Shown in pieces: positions 41,451 through 50,903 of a DNA stretch of 64,000 nucleotides. The number at the start of each line of letters is the position of its first letter. Position 1 is the stretch's first letter. Below the pieces are notes generated by a model that saw only the letters and a program-made list of their open reading frames with translations, did no database searches and was not told the origin of the DNA. The position numbers were made by a program, and so were the translations under genes. Source of the stretch: Pseudomonas putida (GTDB lineage: Bacteria; Pseudomonadota; Gammaproteobacteria; Pseudomonadales; Pseudomonadaceae); contig NZ_JANHLD010000002.1 in NCBI RefSeq assembly GCF_028682455.1, positions 372,001 to 436,000 of the forward strand, in the 5' to 3' direction.

Positions 41451-42143
41451 GTGGGTAGGATCGAGCGGTTCGCGGTGAATGAACAGGGCCGGGATTTTGC
41501 CGTGGGGGATATCCATGGCCATTTTCAGCGCCTGCAGGCACAACTGGATCGTGTCGGTTTCGATCCGCAGGTGGATCGGCTGTTCAGCGTGGGCGACCTG
41601 GTCGACCGCGGCCCCGAATGCACCGAGGCACTTCACTGGTTGGCGCAACCCTGGTTCCATGCAGTGCAGGGCAACCACGAGGCGCTGGCGGTGACCCATG
41701 TCAACGGCGGCTGGCTGGACTATGGGCAGTACCGCGCTGCCGGTGGCGGTTGGTTCCTCGATCTGCCAAGTAGCGAGCAGGCGCACTTTGCCGAGCGTTT
41801 CGCGCGCATGCCCCTGGCGATTGAAGTCCAGACAGCGGGTGGGCTGGTGGGCCTGCTGCATGCCGATTGTCCGTGTGCCAGTTGGGCGGCGTTGTGCGAG
41901 CAGTTGCAGGACCTCGGCGAAGACGTTCAGGAGTATTGCCAGTGGTCGCGCCGGCGCCTGCAGATCGACGACGACACACCCATTGCCGGGCTTCGCGCGC
42001 TGATCGTAGGCCACACCCCGCTGCACAGGGTGCGGGTGTTGGGCAACATCTGGCACATCGATACCGGCGGTTGGTCCCGAGGCCACTTCAGCGTGCTGGA
42101 GCTGGGCAGCCTTACCCTGGCCAATTCCATACCAGGTGAATGA
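41451..42143 (+). CDS. Serine/threonine metallophosphatase (PrpA/lambda-type)
   Basis: A 230-residue calcineurin-like phosphatase of the bacteriophage-lambda/PrpA type: GDIHGHF, GDLVDRGPE and GNHEAL give the metal ligands; later VGHTPLH and IDTGGW complete the site. Two metal ions (often Mn) are expected. The start is GTG at 41451 with GGGGAG 6 bp upstream; an in-frame extension further upstream would run into the divergent gene. It converges with the LysE gene (32-bp overlap). Confidence 0.92.
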   Translation: MGRIERFAVNEQGRDFAVGDIHGHFQRLQAQLDRVGFDPQVDRLFSVGDLVDRGPECTEALHWLAQPWFHAVQGNHEALAVTHVNGGWLDYGQYRAAGGGWFLDLPSSEQAHFAERFARMPLAIEVQTAGGLVGLLHADCPCASWAALCEQLQDLGEDVQEYCQWSRRRLQIDDDTPIAGLRALIVGHTPLHRVRVLGNIWHIDTGGWSRGHFSVLELGSLTLANSIPGE

Positions 42144-42738
42144 GCACGCCCAGGGCCAGCAGCACCAGTACCGCACCCGACACCCGTTCGAGCCAGGGCA
42201 GCGCCCGGGCGAAACGCCGGCGCACCCTCAAATTGCCGATGGCCAAGGCTACGAGCACATCCCAGCCCAGAACCACCGCGAACATCCACACGCCATAAAA
42301 AAGCTTCCAGCCAGGCCCGGTGCCACCGACCATGCTCGCCAGGCTGACATAAAACAGCGCGTTCTTCGGATTGAGGACCCCGGACATAAAGCCCATGCCC
42401 AGCCCCTGCCACCAGGACGCTTGCACCACAGTGGTGGTATCGGCAGCGGCCAGCGAGCTGCCGCCGGCATGGCGAATGAACAAACAGCCGAGGTACAGCA
42501 GGTAGGCGCAGCCGGCCAGTTGAACGGCAGTGAACACCGGGCTGTGCGGCTGCAGTACCGATAGCCCGCCGAAGGCTGCAAGGATAAACGCGCCGTTGGC
42601 CAGGGCAATGCCCAGGCAGGCGCCGGTTGCCACCCGCCAGCCTGCGCTCATCGAACTGCGCGCCACCAGGAAGAAATCCGGCCCCGGCGAAAGCAGGGCG
42701 AGAAAATGCGCGGCGGCAACCATCAGGAACTGCTCCAT
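42112..42738 (-). CDS. LysE/RhtB family amino-acid exporter 1
   Basis: A 208-residue inner-membrane protein with about six transmembrane segments. The N-terminus (AAHFLALLSPGPDFFLVARSS) and LNPKNALFYVSLASM are the LysE/RhtB signature. The substrate is probably an amino acid or derivative. ATG at 42738 is used; a TTG 9 bp upstream is possible. A 12-bp inverted repeat sits between this gene and the upstream AraC gene and may be its operator. Confidence 0.91.
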   Translation of the reverse strand: MEQFLMVAAAHFLALLSPGPDFFLVARSSMSAGWRVATGACLGIALANGAFILAAFGGLSVLQPHSPVFTAVQLAGCAYLLYLGCLFIRHAGGSSLAAADTTTVVQASWWQGLGMGFMSGVLNPKNALFYVSLASMVGGTGPGWKLFYGVWMFAVVLGWDVLVALAIGNLRVRRRFARALPWLERVSGAVLVLLALGVLIHLVWNWPG

Positions 42739-42744
42739 GAAATT

Positions 42745-42812
42745 CAATCTTGTTCAGCGACAGGGCTGGCGATTGTCCGGGCAGGTTGACGTGGCTGTAT
42801 TGAACAAAATTG
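42745..42812. promoter_or_regulatory. Inverted 12-bp repeat, candidate AraC binding sites
   Basis: CAATCTTGTTCA at 42745-42756 and TGAACAAAATTG at 42801-42812 are inverted copies with 11 of 12 positions matching, 44 bp apart, just upstream of the LysE gene and next to the AraC gene end. The layout suits a looping or paired-site operator for the AraC protein. Confidence 0.5.
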
Positions 42813-42820
42813 CAGGGCGA

Positions 42821-43639
42821 TCAGCTGCGGTAGTGTCCCGGCGTGACCCCGGTGTAGGCCTTGAACACGCGCTGGAAATGGCTCTGGTCGGCGAACCCCA
42901 GGCGGTAGGCGACATCGGCAACCGGCTTACCTTCGCGCAACCAGCCACGGGCCAGGTTTACCCGTTGATTCAATTGGAAGGCATGCGGGGTAAAGCCGGT
43001 GGCAGTGCGAAAGGCGCGGATCAGTTGGTAGCGCCCCATGCCCGCCAGCTCTGCCAGCTCACCCAGCGACAGCGTGTTGTGGGCCCCTTCGTGCAGGCAT
43101 TGCACCACCGACTTGAGCGCGCCCTCCGGTAGCGGCGGCAGGACCGAATGGGCTAGCGGTGGATGAGTATCGGCATCAAAGTCGCCCAGGAACTCGATCA
43201 GCGCCGCCTCTTTTTCAACTGCCGGTGTCGTCGAGAACAACACCTGGTTGAGCTGGCACAGGCGTTGGTAGGTTTGTCCGTCGCGGCTGATGCGGACCGG
43301 CTCGTTGTCGCAGGTCGAGTGGCCAGACTCGTGGCGCAGTGCCTGCAGCCAGCCAGCGTCCAGATGCAGCATCTGGTAGCTCCATGCCTTGCCAGGTTCG
43401 GGGTTGCAGGCGTGCATGCGCCGGGCGGGTACAAAAACCAGTGTGCCGGGCTCCAGCCGCACCTGCCCCTGGCCTGCACCGGTGAACAGGCTGCGGCCCC
43501 GGTCCACGGCGCCGATGGAGAAGGTCGGGTGACTGTGGGGCTTGTAGCAGGCGCGGCTGTCGCAGGCCTGGCGGCTTTCGATAAACGGCAGTGCTGGGTC
43601 ACGCCAGAATGCGCTCTGAAGTTCAGCGACCCTGCGCAT
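42821..43639 (-). CDS. AraC-family transcriptional regulator with cupin sensor domain
   Basis: A 272-residue regulator. The N-terminal cupin-like domain contains ACYKPHSHPTFSIGAVDRG and LEPGTLVFVPARRMHACNP. Two C-terminal helix-turn-helices follow (LSLGELAELAGMGRYQLIRAFR; VADVAYRLGFADQSHFQRVFK). This domain order is typical of regulators paired with LysE exporters, and a LysE gene follows on the same strand. The ATG at 43639 overlaps the upstream hydrolase gene by 17 bp. Confidence 0.93.
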   Translation of the reverse strand: MRRVAELQSAFWRDPALPFIESRQACDSRACYKPHSHPTFSIGAVDRGRSLFTGAGQGQVRLEPGTLVFVPARRMHACNPEPGKAWSYQMLHLDAGWLQALRHESGHSTCDNEPVRISRDGQTYQRLCQLNQVLFSTTPAVEKEAALIEFLGDFDADTHPPLAHSVLPPLPEGALKSVVQCLHEGAHNTLSLGELAELAGMGRYQLIRAFRTATGFTPHAFQLNQRVNLARGWLREGKPVADVAYRLGFADQSHFQRVFKAYTGVTPGHYRS

Positions 43640-44516
43640 GCTGTTCACCGGTCGATACTGGGTGTTGTGCGTGCAACCAGGCCAGGACTTCTGGCCAGTA
43701 CGGCGCACCGCTGACTTCGCGAAAAAAGCCGAAATGCCCGACAGGTGCTGGTAGGTCCGCCTTGTGACGCAGCTCGAAGTGCAGGGCGGGGTAGCTGCTG
43801 TAGAGCTTTTGCGCAGCGGCGGGTGGCACGTAGGCGTCATCGGCGAACTGCAACGAGAGTACCTGGAGCGAGAGGGTACGATAGGCCTGTGCGGCATCCA
43901 GCCCTGCCGCAGGCGACAGCAGGTAGTCCGGATGGTTGACCCAGGTCGCCCAATCGCGCATCAGGCTGCTTGGCAGGTTCTCCGAGCCAAGGCCGACGGC
44001 GCGGGCGGGAAAGGTTGGCGACAGGCGGGTGAGTAGTGGGATGAGCAACTTGAACAAGGTCCAGTATTTCACCCGCTGGGGCGAAGGCCAGCGCCGCCAG
44101 TAGGCGAAGGATGCGCCGACGAAGACAGCGCCGTGCAAGGCTCGGGAGCGCGGGGCGAGGCCCAGCAACTGGGCGCCGATGCTGTGACCGATCAGGTAGA
44201 CCGGTTGCCCGCCTGCAAGTGCCAGGGCGCTGCCAAGCATGCTGTCCAGGTCCTGGCGCCCCCAGTTTTCCAGGCGCAGCAACTCGCTGGGCATCGGCCC
44301 GGCGGCCTTGCCGGTACCCCGGTAGTTGAAGGTCATGACCCGATAGCCCCGGTCGGCCAGGAACTCTGCGAAGCGACTGTAGAAACGCATCGGCACGCCC
44401 AGGGCGCCAGCAATCACGATCACCGGTGTGTCGGTCGGGGTGTTGTCGGGGGTGTGCAGCGAGGCGTGCAAGCGAGTGCCGTCCGGGCACTGTACTGTCT
44501 GTTCCATCATGCTCAT
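43623..44516 (-). CDS. Alpha/beta hydrolase
   Basis: A 297-residue cytoplasmic alpha/beta hydrolase. VIVIAGALGVPMRFYSRFAEFL opens the fold. The nucleophile elbow is GHSIGAQ (Ser near residue 112), and GHFGFFRE carries the likely catalytic His. The family includes YheT-like esterases; substrate unknown. The ATG at 44516 has only a weak ribosome site. It diverges from the second LysE gene and overlaps AraC downstream. Confidence 0.88.
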   Translation of the reverse strand: MSMMEQTVQCPDGTRLHASLHTPDNTPTDTPVIVIAGALGVPMRFYSRFAEFLADRGYRVMTFNYRGTGKAAGPMPSELLRLENWGRQDLDSMLGSALALAGGQPVYLIGHSIGAQLLGLAPRSRALHGAVFVGASFAYWRRWPSPQRVKYWTLFKLLIPLLTRLSPTFPARAVGLGSENLPSSLMRDWATWVNHPDYLLSPAAGLDAAQAYRTLSLQVLSLQFADDAYVPPAAAQKLYSSYPALHFELRHKADLPAPVGHFGFFREVSGAPYWPEVLAWLHAQHPVSTGEQHAQGR

Positions 44517-44679
44517 GGGCTGTCTCTGCGGGCGGGATGCAGGAGCACCATGCAAGTGGATTGCACGGTAGAAGTCAACCGTGGCGCGCGACGTACACGC
44601 ACAGTTTTCATCCCCAACTGTACCTTGACGCTGATAGCGCCCGGAGCGAATCTTGTGGCCTTGCCACCGGAGAACCGCC

Positions 44680-45306
44680 ATGGAGCTATCCACACTTGCC
44701 TTGTTCGTGCCCGCCTGCTTCGCCCTGAACATGGCGCCAGGCCCGAACAACCTGCTCTCCTTGAACAATGCCAGTCGTTACGGCTTGCGGATTGCCTGTG
44801 TGGCAGGCATCGGGCGGTTGCTAGCATTCGCCGGCATGATCGGGTTGGCGGCCATGGGCCTGGCGGTGGTGCTGCATACCAGCGAGTACCTGTTCCTGAC
44901 CATCAAGTTGCTGGGCGCCGCCTACCTGTTCTACATCGCCTGGCAACTGTGGCACGCGCCAGTGGCCGCCGCTACCGTGGTCGCCGGACGCAGCAGTGGC
45001 ACGCTGCGCCTGGCCCGCCAGGAGTTCTGGGTGGCGGCGGGAAACCCGAAGGCCATCCTGATCTTCACCGCCTTTTTGCCGCAGTTCATCCAGGTCGGCA
45101 GCCCGGTGCCGGTGTCCGAGCAGTTCGCCTGGCTGGGTGGGATGTTCCTGCTGCTGGAGTGGCTGGCCATCGCTCTCTACGGCTGGCTTGGCGCCTACCT
45201 GCAGCGCTGGTTCAACCAGCCCGGGCCGCGGCGGCTGTTCAACCGGGCGAGTGCGACCTTGCTCGGCCTGGCAGGGGTTGGCCTGTTGGCGGCGCGGCGC
45301 GCATGA
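44680..45306 (+). CDS. LysE/RhtB family amino-acid exporter 2
   Basis: A 208-residue membrane protein paralogous to 42112-42738. N-terminus PACFALNMAPGPNNLLSLNN is the LysE signature, and AAGNPKAILIFTAFLPQFI the second conserved block. Six hydrophobic segments. GGAG precedes the ATG at 44680. The extended frame upstream is leader sequence. It is divergent from the hydrolase-AraC-LysE set. Confidence 0.92.
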   Translation: MELSTLALFVPACFALNMAPGPNNLLSLNNASRYGLRIACVAGIGRLLAFAGMIGLAAMGLAVVLHTSEYLFLTIKLLGAAYLFYIAWQLWHAPVAAATVVAGRSSGTLRLARQEFWVAAGNPKAILIFTAFLPQFIQVGSPVPVSEQFAWLGGMFLLLEWLAIALYGWLGAYLQRWFNQPGPRRLFNRASATLLGLAGVGLLAARRA

Positions 45307-45429
45307 CGCCTCGAGGGGAAGGGGCTTATAGAGAAAGGTTCTGAACCAGGCGCGGTAAATGTCCTAGGCTTGTGGCTGGGAATCGGGCACATGGAACGGT
45401 TGCCCGCCACTTGCCAAGGAGACGTACCG

Positions 45430-45690
45430 ATGCTCTCGACCCTGGAGTTGCGCAACATCATAGAAAGCAGTTTTCTACCCGTGCGCTGCCAATGCACCCA
45501 GGCAGCGGACCGCTCGCTGACGGTGCGGGTATTTGATCGCAGTTGCGAACGGGTGGATTTGCTGGTGACCGGCATCAGTGCCGATCAGCTGACCAGCAGC
45601 CGGGCCATTTCCAACCTGATCGTCGGCCTGCGCAACGACCTGGCCGACCAGCACCGGCTCCGGGCAGGACGACGCAGCGACAGCCTTTAA
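45430..45690 (+). CDS. DUF1652 small protein
   Basis: An 86-residue protein: MLSTLELRNIIESSFLPVRC, then a beta-rich core with VRVFDRSCERVDLLVTGI and a C-terminal helix. This is the DUF1652 pattern, a family largely confined to Pseudomonas with no known function. AAGGAGA 10 bp upstream supports the start. Convergent with the parvulin gene (4-bp overlap). Confidence 0.88.
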   Translation: MLSTLELRNIIESSFLPVRCQCTQAADRSLTVRVFDRSCERVDLLVTGISADQLTSSRAISNLIVGLRNDLADQHRLRAGRRSDSL

Positions 45691-45962
45691 TCGCGGTAGA
45701 ACACCTGCACCAGGTGATAGCCGAACTTGCTCTTGATCGGACCGTGCACGGTGCGCAGCGGTTTTTTGAAAATGACCTGGTCGATGGCGCCGACCATCTG
45801 CCCCGGACGCACTTCGCCCAGGTCACCCCCGCGCTTGCCCGACGGGCAGGTGGAATACTTCTTGGCCAGCACGTCGAACGCCTCGCCCTTGGCGATGCGT
45901 TGCTTGAGTTGTTCGGCTTCTTCAGCGGTCTTGACCAGAATGTGCCGGGCCTGTGCTTTCAT
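45687..45962 (-). CDS. Parvulin-type peptidyl-prolyl isomerase (PpiC-like) 1
   Basis: A 91-residue cytoplasmic parvulin consisting of the catalytic domain only: ARHILVKTAEEAEQL, STCPSGKRGGDLG, and KSKFGYHLVQV with the active-site His. It lacks a signal peptide. A paralogue (93 residues) lies at 56352-56633; the two share the same core but differ in surface residues. It sits just downstream of aacS, outside the ketone-body operon proper (34-bp gap). Confidence 0.93.
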   Translation of the reverse strand: MKAQARHILVKTAEEAEQLKQRIAKGEAFDVLAKKYSTCPSGKRGGDLGEVRPGQMVGAIDQVIFKKPLRTVHGPIKSKFGYHLVQVFYRD

Positions 45963-45996
45963 TTCAAAATGCCTTTGCGATACGGAAAACGCGCCA

Positions 45997-47958
45997 TTAT
46001 GCCTGATCGCGCAACTCCGGGCGGTCGCGAAATTGCTCCAGCGCCTCGGGGTTGGCCAGGGCATCGGTGTTTTTCACCGGCTCGCCATGCACCACGTTGC
46101 GAATCGCCAGCTCCACGATCTTGCCGCTGATGGTGCGCGGGATATCGCTGACGGCGGCGATCACCGCCGGTACATGACGCGGGGTGGTGTTGCTGCGGAT
46201 CTCCTGGCGAATCCGCGACTGTAGCGCCTTGTCTAGCACCAGGCCCTCGCGCAGGCGCACGAACAGCACCACGCGCACATCGTTGTGCCAGCGCTGGCCA
46301 ATGGCGACGCTCTCCAGTACCTCTTCGATCTTCTCCACCTGACGGTAGATTTCTGCGGTGCCGATGCGCACGCCGCCGGGGTTGAGCACGGCGTCCGAGC
46401 GACCGTGAATGAGCATGCCGCCATCAGGCGTCTGCTCGGCGTAGTCGCCCTGGGCCCAGATGCCGGGGAACTGGCTGAAGTAGGCTGCGCGAAAGCGCTC
46501 GCCTTGCGGGTCGCTCCAGAAACCCAGGGGCATGGCGGGAAAGTGCCGGGTGCAGACCAGTTCGCCTTTCTCGCCGACCAACCCATGGCCGTGGTCATCC
46601 CAGACCTCCACGGCCATGCCCAGGCCCTTGCACTGGATCTGGCCGCGGCGTACCGGCAGCACCGGATTGCCGATCACAAAGCAGGAGCAGATATCGGTAC
46701 CGCCAGACATCGAGGCCAGGCACAGGTCTGCCTTGAATGCGCGGTAGACGTAGTCGTAGCTCTCCGGCGACAGCGGCGAACCGGTAGACAGCAACAGCTT
46801 GAGCGAACCCAAGCGGTGACTTCGGCGCGGCTGCACATCGGCCTGCTCCAGTGCGGCCAGGTATTTGGCGCTGGTGCCGAAGGCGCTGATCCGCTCGTTG
46901 TCGATCAGGTCGAGCAGGCGCTCGGGGGTGGGGTGAAACGGCGAGCCGTCATACAACACCAGGGTGGTACCGACGGCCAGGCCGCTGACCAGCCAGTTCC
47001 ACATCATCCAGCCACAGGTGGTGTAGTAGAACAGGACGTCGTCCGCGCCCAGGTCATTGTGCAGGCCATGCTCCTTGAGGTGCTGCAGCAGCACCCCACC
47101 GGCACTGTGAACGATGCACTTGGGCACACCGGTGGTGCCGCTGGAGTACAAGATGTAAAGCGGGTGGTCGAACGGCAATGGGGTGAATTGCGGCTCGCCG
47201 CCGGGCTGGTAGAAGTCGTCCCACAGGCCGATGCGGGCGCTGCTGTGAAATTCGTCGCTGCGGGTGTTCGTGCGGGTGTAAGGAACCACCAGCAGTTGTT
47301 CGAGGCTTGGCAAGCGGGCCAATACCTCGTTGATCTTGTCGACCTGGTCGATGGTCTTGCCGGCGTACTGATAGCCCGCACATACCATCAGCAACTTGGG
47401 CTCGATCTGGCCGAAGCGGTCGATGATGCCGTGGGTACCGAACTCGGGAGAGGAGCAGGACCAGATGGCGCCGAGGCTGGTGCAGGCAAGCATGGCCACC
47501 AGGGTTTGCCAGGTGTTGGGCATGCAGGCGGCAACCCGATCGCCAACGCCAATGCCGCAGGCCTTGAAGCTGCGTTGCAGCCCGGCGACCTGCTCGGCGA
47601 GTTCGGCGTGGCTGATCACCCGGCGTTCACCGTCCTCGCGCACAACGATCAGCGCCGGCTGATCATCGCGCCGGCGCAGCAGGTGTTCGGCAAAATTGAG
47701 AGTGGCGCCGCTGAACCAGCGGGCGTCGGGCATGTGCCGGCCTTCGCTGAGTACCTCGGTGGCCGGCTGATGCCAACGCACGTCGAAGGTGTCGGCCAGG
47801 GTCTGCCAGAATGCGGCACGCTGCTCGATGCTCCAGCGGTGCAGCTCGCCGTAGCTGGCAAGCGTGAGGCCGAACCTGCGGTTGACCTCGCGGCGAAAGG
47901 CATCCATGCGTGTTGCCTGGATGTGAGCCTTGCTCGGTTGCCAGAGCACGTCGTTCAT
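45997..47958 (-). CDS. aacS: Acetoacetyl-CoA synthetase
   Basis: A 653-residue ATP-dependent acyl-CoA ligase. The N-terminal ACAS domain ([21 protein letters not shown], then [13 protein letters not shown]), the AMP-binding motif [11 protein letters not shown] near residue 264, [15 protein letters not shown], and the C-terminal TISGKIVE with the catalytic Lys near 616 identify AacS. It activates acetoacetate made by the adjacent HbdH. It is the last gene of gntP-hbdH-eco-aacS and overlaps no other gene. Confidence 0.95.
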   Translation of the reverse strand: MNDVLWQPSKAHIQATRMDAFRREVNRRFGLTLASYGELHRWSIEQRAAFWQTLADTFDVRWHQPATEVLSEGRHMPDARWFSGATLNFAEHLLRRRDDQPALIVVREDGERRVISHAELAEQVAGLQRSFKACGIGVGDRVAACMPNTWQTLVAMLACTSLGAIWSCSSPEFGTHGIIDRFGQIEPKLLMVCAGYQYAGKTIDQVDKINEVLARLPSLEQLLVVPYTRTNTRSDEFHSSARIGLWDDFYQPGGEPQFTPLPFDHPLYILYSSGTTGVPKCIVHSAGGVLLQHLKEHGLHNDLGADDVLFYYTTCGWMMWNWLVSGLAVGTTLVLYDGSPFHPTPERLLDLIDNERISAFGTSAKYLAALEQADVQPRRSHRLGSLKLLLSTGSPLSPESYDYVYRAFKADLCLASMSGGTDICSCFVIGNPVLPVRRGQIQCKGLGMAVEVWDDHGHGLVGEKGELVCTRHFPAMPLGFWSDPQGERFRAAYFSQFPGIWAQGDYAEQTPDGGMLIHGRSDAVLNPGGVRIGTAEIYRQVEKIEEVLESVAIGQRWHNDVRVVLFVRLREGLVLDKALQSRIRQEIRSNTTPRHVPAVIAAVSDIPRTISGKIVELAIRNVVHGEPVKNTDALANPEALEQFRDRPELRDQA

Positions 47959-47983
47959 GCCGCGTCCCCTTGGTTGGACCCGT

Positions 47984-48463
47984 TTATTCCACTGTAGCGT
48001 TCTTCACTTCATCCGACGCCGACCAGATGCGGTAGCGCACCTGGACGCCTTCGGGCACGTAGACCACCACCGGCAGCTTGCTGTTGTAACGCAGCAGGAA
48101 ACCGTCGCCGACCACGGGCACAAAGGCTTCTTTCCTGGTGTTGTCCGGGCAGGCCATCATGGTCGAGGCCGGACCCATGACCTTCTCCAGGCGGTAGTAG
48201 CTGTAGCCCCAGCCTTGCAGGGTTTTCTCTTCCAGGCTGCCGCCCAGGTGCTGGCGGTTGCAGTCGACCTGCAACTGCTTGCCGGCCATGACTTCGAGTT
48301 TGAACGCCGACTCGTCGGCTTGTTGCGGCAGGTGGATGACCTGGCGGGTAAAGCCTTTTTCGGCCTCGGGGTAGGGCGCAACATCCTTGAGGCTGGCGGC
48401 CTGTACCGAAGTACCGACAGCCAGGGTCAGGGTGAACAACGCGGTGAGGGGGATAGGGCGCAT
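47984..48463 (-). CDS. eco: Ecotin, periplasmic serine protease inhibitor
   Basis: A 159-residue exported protein: signal peptide [22 protein letters not shown], mature [20 protein letters not shown], and a reactive loop with STMMACP (P1 Met-type) bracketed by cysteines. Ecotin dimers inhibit trypsin-like proteases, including neutrophil elastase. It lies between hbdH (56-bp gap) and aacS (25-bp gap), an unexpected place for a protease inhibitor, in what otherwise looks like a ketone-body operon. Confidence 0.95.
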   Translation of the reverse strand: MRPIPLTALFTLTLAVGTSVQAASLKDVAPYPEAEKGFTRQVIHLPQQADESAFKLEVMAGKQLQVDCNRQHLGGSLEEKTLQGWGYSYYRLEKVMGPASTMMACPDNTRKEAFVPVVGDGFLLRYNSKLPVVVYVPEGVQVRYRIWSASDEVKNATVE

Positions 48464-48519
48464 AAGGCCTCCTTGCAGATAAAAAAGCACGATGCCGCAG
48501 CCAGATCCCGGGCCGCCCG

Positions 48520-49290
48520 TCACTGGGCCAGCCAGCCACCGTCGATGTTCCAGGCAGCGCCACGAACCTGACTGCCAGCCTCGCTACAGAGGAACAATAC
48601 CAGCTCACCCAAGTGTTCGGGAGTGACGAAGGCCAACGAAGGCTGTTTCTCGGCCAGCAAATCATGCTGGGCTTGTTGGGCGGGAATCCCCGAGGCAATG
48701 CGATCGTCGATCTGTTTTTGCACCAGCGAGGTCAGCACCCAGCCCGGGCAAATGGCGTTGCAAGTGACGTTGCTGGTGGCGGTTTCCAGGCCTACCACCT
48801 TGGTCAGCCCTACCACCCCGTGCTTGGCCGCGACGTAGGCGGCCTTGCCGACGGATCCGACCTGGCCGTGAACCGAGGCGATATTGACGATGCGCCCCCA
48901 ATTGCGCTGGCGCATGCCCGGCAAGGCCAGGCGGGTGCCGTGGAAAACCGCAGAAAGGTTGACGGCGATGATCGAGTTCCAGCGCTCGATCGGAAACTCG
49001 TCGACTGGTGCGACATGCTGGATGCCGGCGTTGTTGACCAGGATATCGACACTGCCGAACTCGCGTTCGGCATAGGCGAACAGGTCTTCGATCTGCTGCA
49101 CATCGCCAAGGTCCGCCGGGTGATGACCGACGCGGGTGCCATGGCGGGCGACCTCGGCGATGGCCGCACTGGCATCGCCGAAACCGTTGAGTACCAGGTT
49201 GGCCCCGGCCCGGGCCAGGACGTGGGCGATGCCCAGGCCGATGCCGCTGGTGGACCCGGTGACCACTGCTGTCTTGCCGTTGAGATGCAT
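48520..49290 (-). CDS. hbdH: D-3-hydroxybutyrate dehydrogenase
   Basis: A 256-residue short-chain dehydrogenase: Rossmann motif [17 protein letters not shown], the YVAAK active site and [13 protein letters not shown]. The family signature HVAPVDEFP and the length fit hydroxybutyrate dehydrogenase, which oxidises D-3-hydroxybutyrate to acetoacetate with NAD+. Good AAGGAG upstream. It starts 10 bp downstream of the permease gene. Confidence 0.93.
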   Translation of the reverse strand: MHLNGKTAVVTGSTSGIGLGIAHVLARAGANLVLNGFGDASAAIAEVARHGTRVGHHPADLGDVQQIEDLFAYAEREFGSVDILVNNAGIQHVAPVDEFPIERWNSIIAVNLSAVFHGTRLALPGMRQRNWGRIVNIASVHGQVGSVGKAAYVAAKHGVVGLTKVVGLETATSNVTCNAICPGWVLTSLVQKQIDDRIASGIPAQQAQHDLLAEKQPSLAFVTPEHLGELVLFLCSEAGSQVRGAAWNIDGGWLAQ

Positions 49291-49300
49291 GGGTTGCTCC

Positions 49301-50692
49301 TTAGACGATACCGGTGGCATAGAAGGTGGCGATGACCACGAACACAGCCAGGGTCTTGATCAGCGTAATACCAAAAATGTCCTTGTAGGCTTCGCGGTGG
49401 GTCAGGCCCGTGACGGCCAGCAAGGTGATCACCGCGCCGTTGTGCGGCAGGGTGTCCATGCCGCCGCTGGCCATGGCGGCTACCCGGTGCAGCACTTCAA
49501 GCGGAATGTCGGCGGCGTTGGCCGCGGCGATGAAGGTGTCCGACATCGCCGCGAGGGCGATGCTCATGCCGCCGGAGGCGGAGCCGGTGATACCGGCCAG
49601 CAAGGTGACGGTGATGGCTTCGTTCACCAGCGGGTTGGGAATGGCCTTGAGGGCGTCGGCCAGCACCAGAAAGCCTGGCAACGAGGCGATGACCGCGCCG
49701 AAACCGTATTCGGACGCGGTGTTCATCGCCGCCAGCAGCGCGCCGCTGACGGCGCTCTTGCTACCTTCGGCCAGGCGGCTCTTGATTGCGCCGAAGCCAG
49801 CCACCAGCACCAGCAGGATGCCCAGCAGCAACGCCGCCTCGACCGCCCAGATGGCCGTGAGCTTGGCGATCTCGGTTTGCACCGGAGCGCTCATGCCCGG
49901 CAGGCTCAGGGTATGGGTCTTGCCGTACCAGGCGGGAATCCAGTGGGTAAACAGCAGGTTCATGACTCCCACCAGCAGCAAGGGAGACAGCGCCAGCCAG
50001 GGGTTGGGCAGCTTGAGGTCGGCGGCGGTTTCCGGTTCGTTGCGAAGCTCCGTGCCGTAGCCTTCGCCGGCGCGCTGGGCCTTGTTGCGCTGGCGCTGCA
50101 GGTACAGCATGCCGGTGCAGAACACGAACACCGTGCCGATCAGGCCGAGCCAGGGCGCGGCCCAGGCAGTGGTGTTGAAGAAGGTGCTGGGGATGATGTT
50201 CTGGATCTGCGGGGTGCCGGGCAGGGCATCCATGGTGAAGGAAAACGCGCCCAGGGCGATGGTCGCCGGGATCAGGCGCTTGGGGATGTTGCTCTGGCGG
50301 AACATCTCGGCGGCGAACGGGTACACCGCGAACACCACCACGAACAGCGAGACGCCGCCGTAGGTCAGCAAGGCGCAGACCAGTACGATCACCAGCATGG
50401 CCTGGCGGGTGCCGAGCAGGCGGATGGCAGCGGCAACGATGGAGCGTGAGAAGCCCGACAGTTCGATCAGCTTGCCGAACACCGCGCCGAGCAGGAACAC
50501 CGGAAAGTACAGCTTGATAAAGCCGACCATCTTCTCCATGAACACCCCGGTAAAAGCCGGGGCGACGGCGGAAGGGTCGGTGAGCAACACCGCACCGAGG
50601 GCGGCGATGGGGGCGAAGAGAATAACGCTATAACCACGGTAAGCAGCCAGCATGAGCAGCGCGAGGGCTGCCAGGGCGATGATCACACTCAT
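49301..50692 (-). CDS. GntP-family permease, probable D-3-hydroxybutyrate importer
   Basis: A 463-residue membrane protein with 11-12 hydrophobic segments and GntP marks (VILFAPIAALGAVLL, TYGGVSLFVVVFAVYPFAAEMF, MDALPGTPQIQNIIP and SGGMDTLPHNGAVI). Its downstream partners HbdH and AacS indicate that it imports hydroxybutyrate-type acids. The ATG at 50692 is close to the expected start; longer reading is shadow sequence. A sigma-54 promoter lies about 50 bp upstream. Confidence 0.9.
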   Translation of the reverse strand: MSVIIALAALALLMLAAYRGYSVILFAPIAALGAVLLTDPSAVAPAFTGVFMEKMVGFIKLYFPVFLLGAVFGKLIELSGFSRSIVAAAIRLLGTRQAMLVIVLVCALLTYGGVSLFVVVFAVYPFAAEMFRQSNIPKRLIPATIALGAFSFTMDALPGTPQIQNIIPSTFFNTTAWAAPWLGLIGTVFVFCTGMLYLQRQRNKAQRAGEGYGTELRNEPETAADLKLPNPWLALSPLLLVGVMNLLFTHWIPAWYGKTHTLSLPGMSAPVQTEIAKLTAIWAVEAALLLGILLVLVAGFGAIKSRLAEGSKSAVSGALLAAMNTASEYGFGAVIASLPGFLVLADALKAIPNPLVNEAITVTLLAGITGSASGGMSIALAAMSDTFIAAANAADIPLEVLHRVAAMASGGMDTLPHNGAVITLLAVTGLTHREAYKDIFGITLIKTLAVFVVIATFYATGIV

Positions 50693-50737
50693 CGAGTGTC
50701 TCCTTGGGTGCATCTTGTTTTTGTAGGTTGCTGGAGA

Positions 50738-50756
50738 TAGCGGGAATCGTGCCAAG
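50738..50756 (-). promoter_or_regulatory. Sigma-54 promoter of the gntP-hbdH-eco-aacS operon
   Basis: On the minus strand CTTGGCACGATTCCCGCTAT holds TGGCACG and, ten bases after GG, GC (GG at 50753-50752, GC at 50741-50740), with CCGC for TTGC. It lies 46-64 bp before the permease start and is matched by the sigma-54 activator gene directly upstream. Confidence 0.8.
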
Positions 50757-50825
50757 TAGCTATGTTGTTGAAATATATGAATATTTATAGATTCCGGGGA
50801 GGTTTTGTCTCTAACAGGAGATTCG

Positions 50826-50876
50826 CTTGGCAAGCCAGCTCCTGCAACGTCTAGGAGCGGGCTAGCCTCGCGATAA
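50826..50876. repeat. Degenerate inverted REP pair
   Basis: CGCTTGGCAAGCCAGCTCCT and AGGAGCGGGCTAGCCTCGCG are diverged inverted copies of the REP consensus, placed between the activator gene stop and the gntP sigma-54 promoter, so they probably separate the two transcripts. Confidence 0.6.
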
Positions 50877-50903
50877 AGTCTCAAAAAAGAAACGAAAGTC
50901 TCT

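Noticed and set aside
46285..47997. 570-codon plus-strand open frame opposite aacS
   Set aside because: Antisense to a full-length AacS with intact motifs; Gln/Ala/Val shadow composition.
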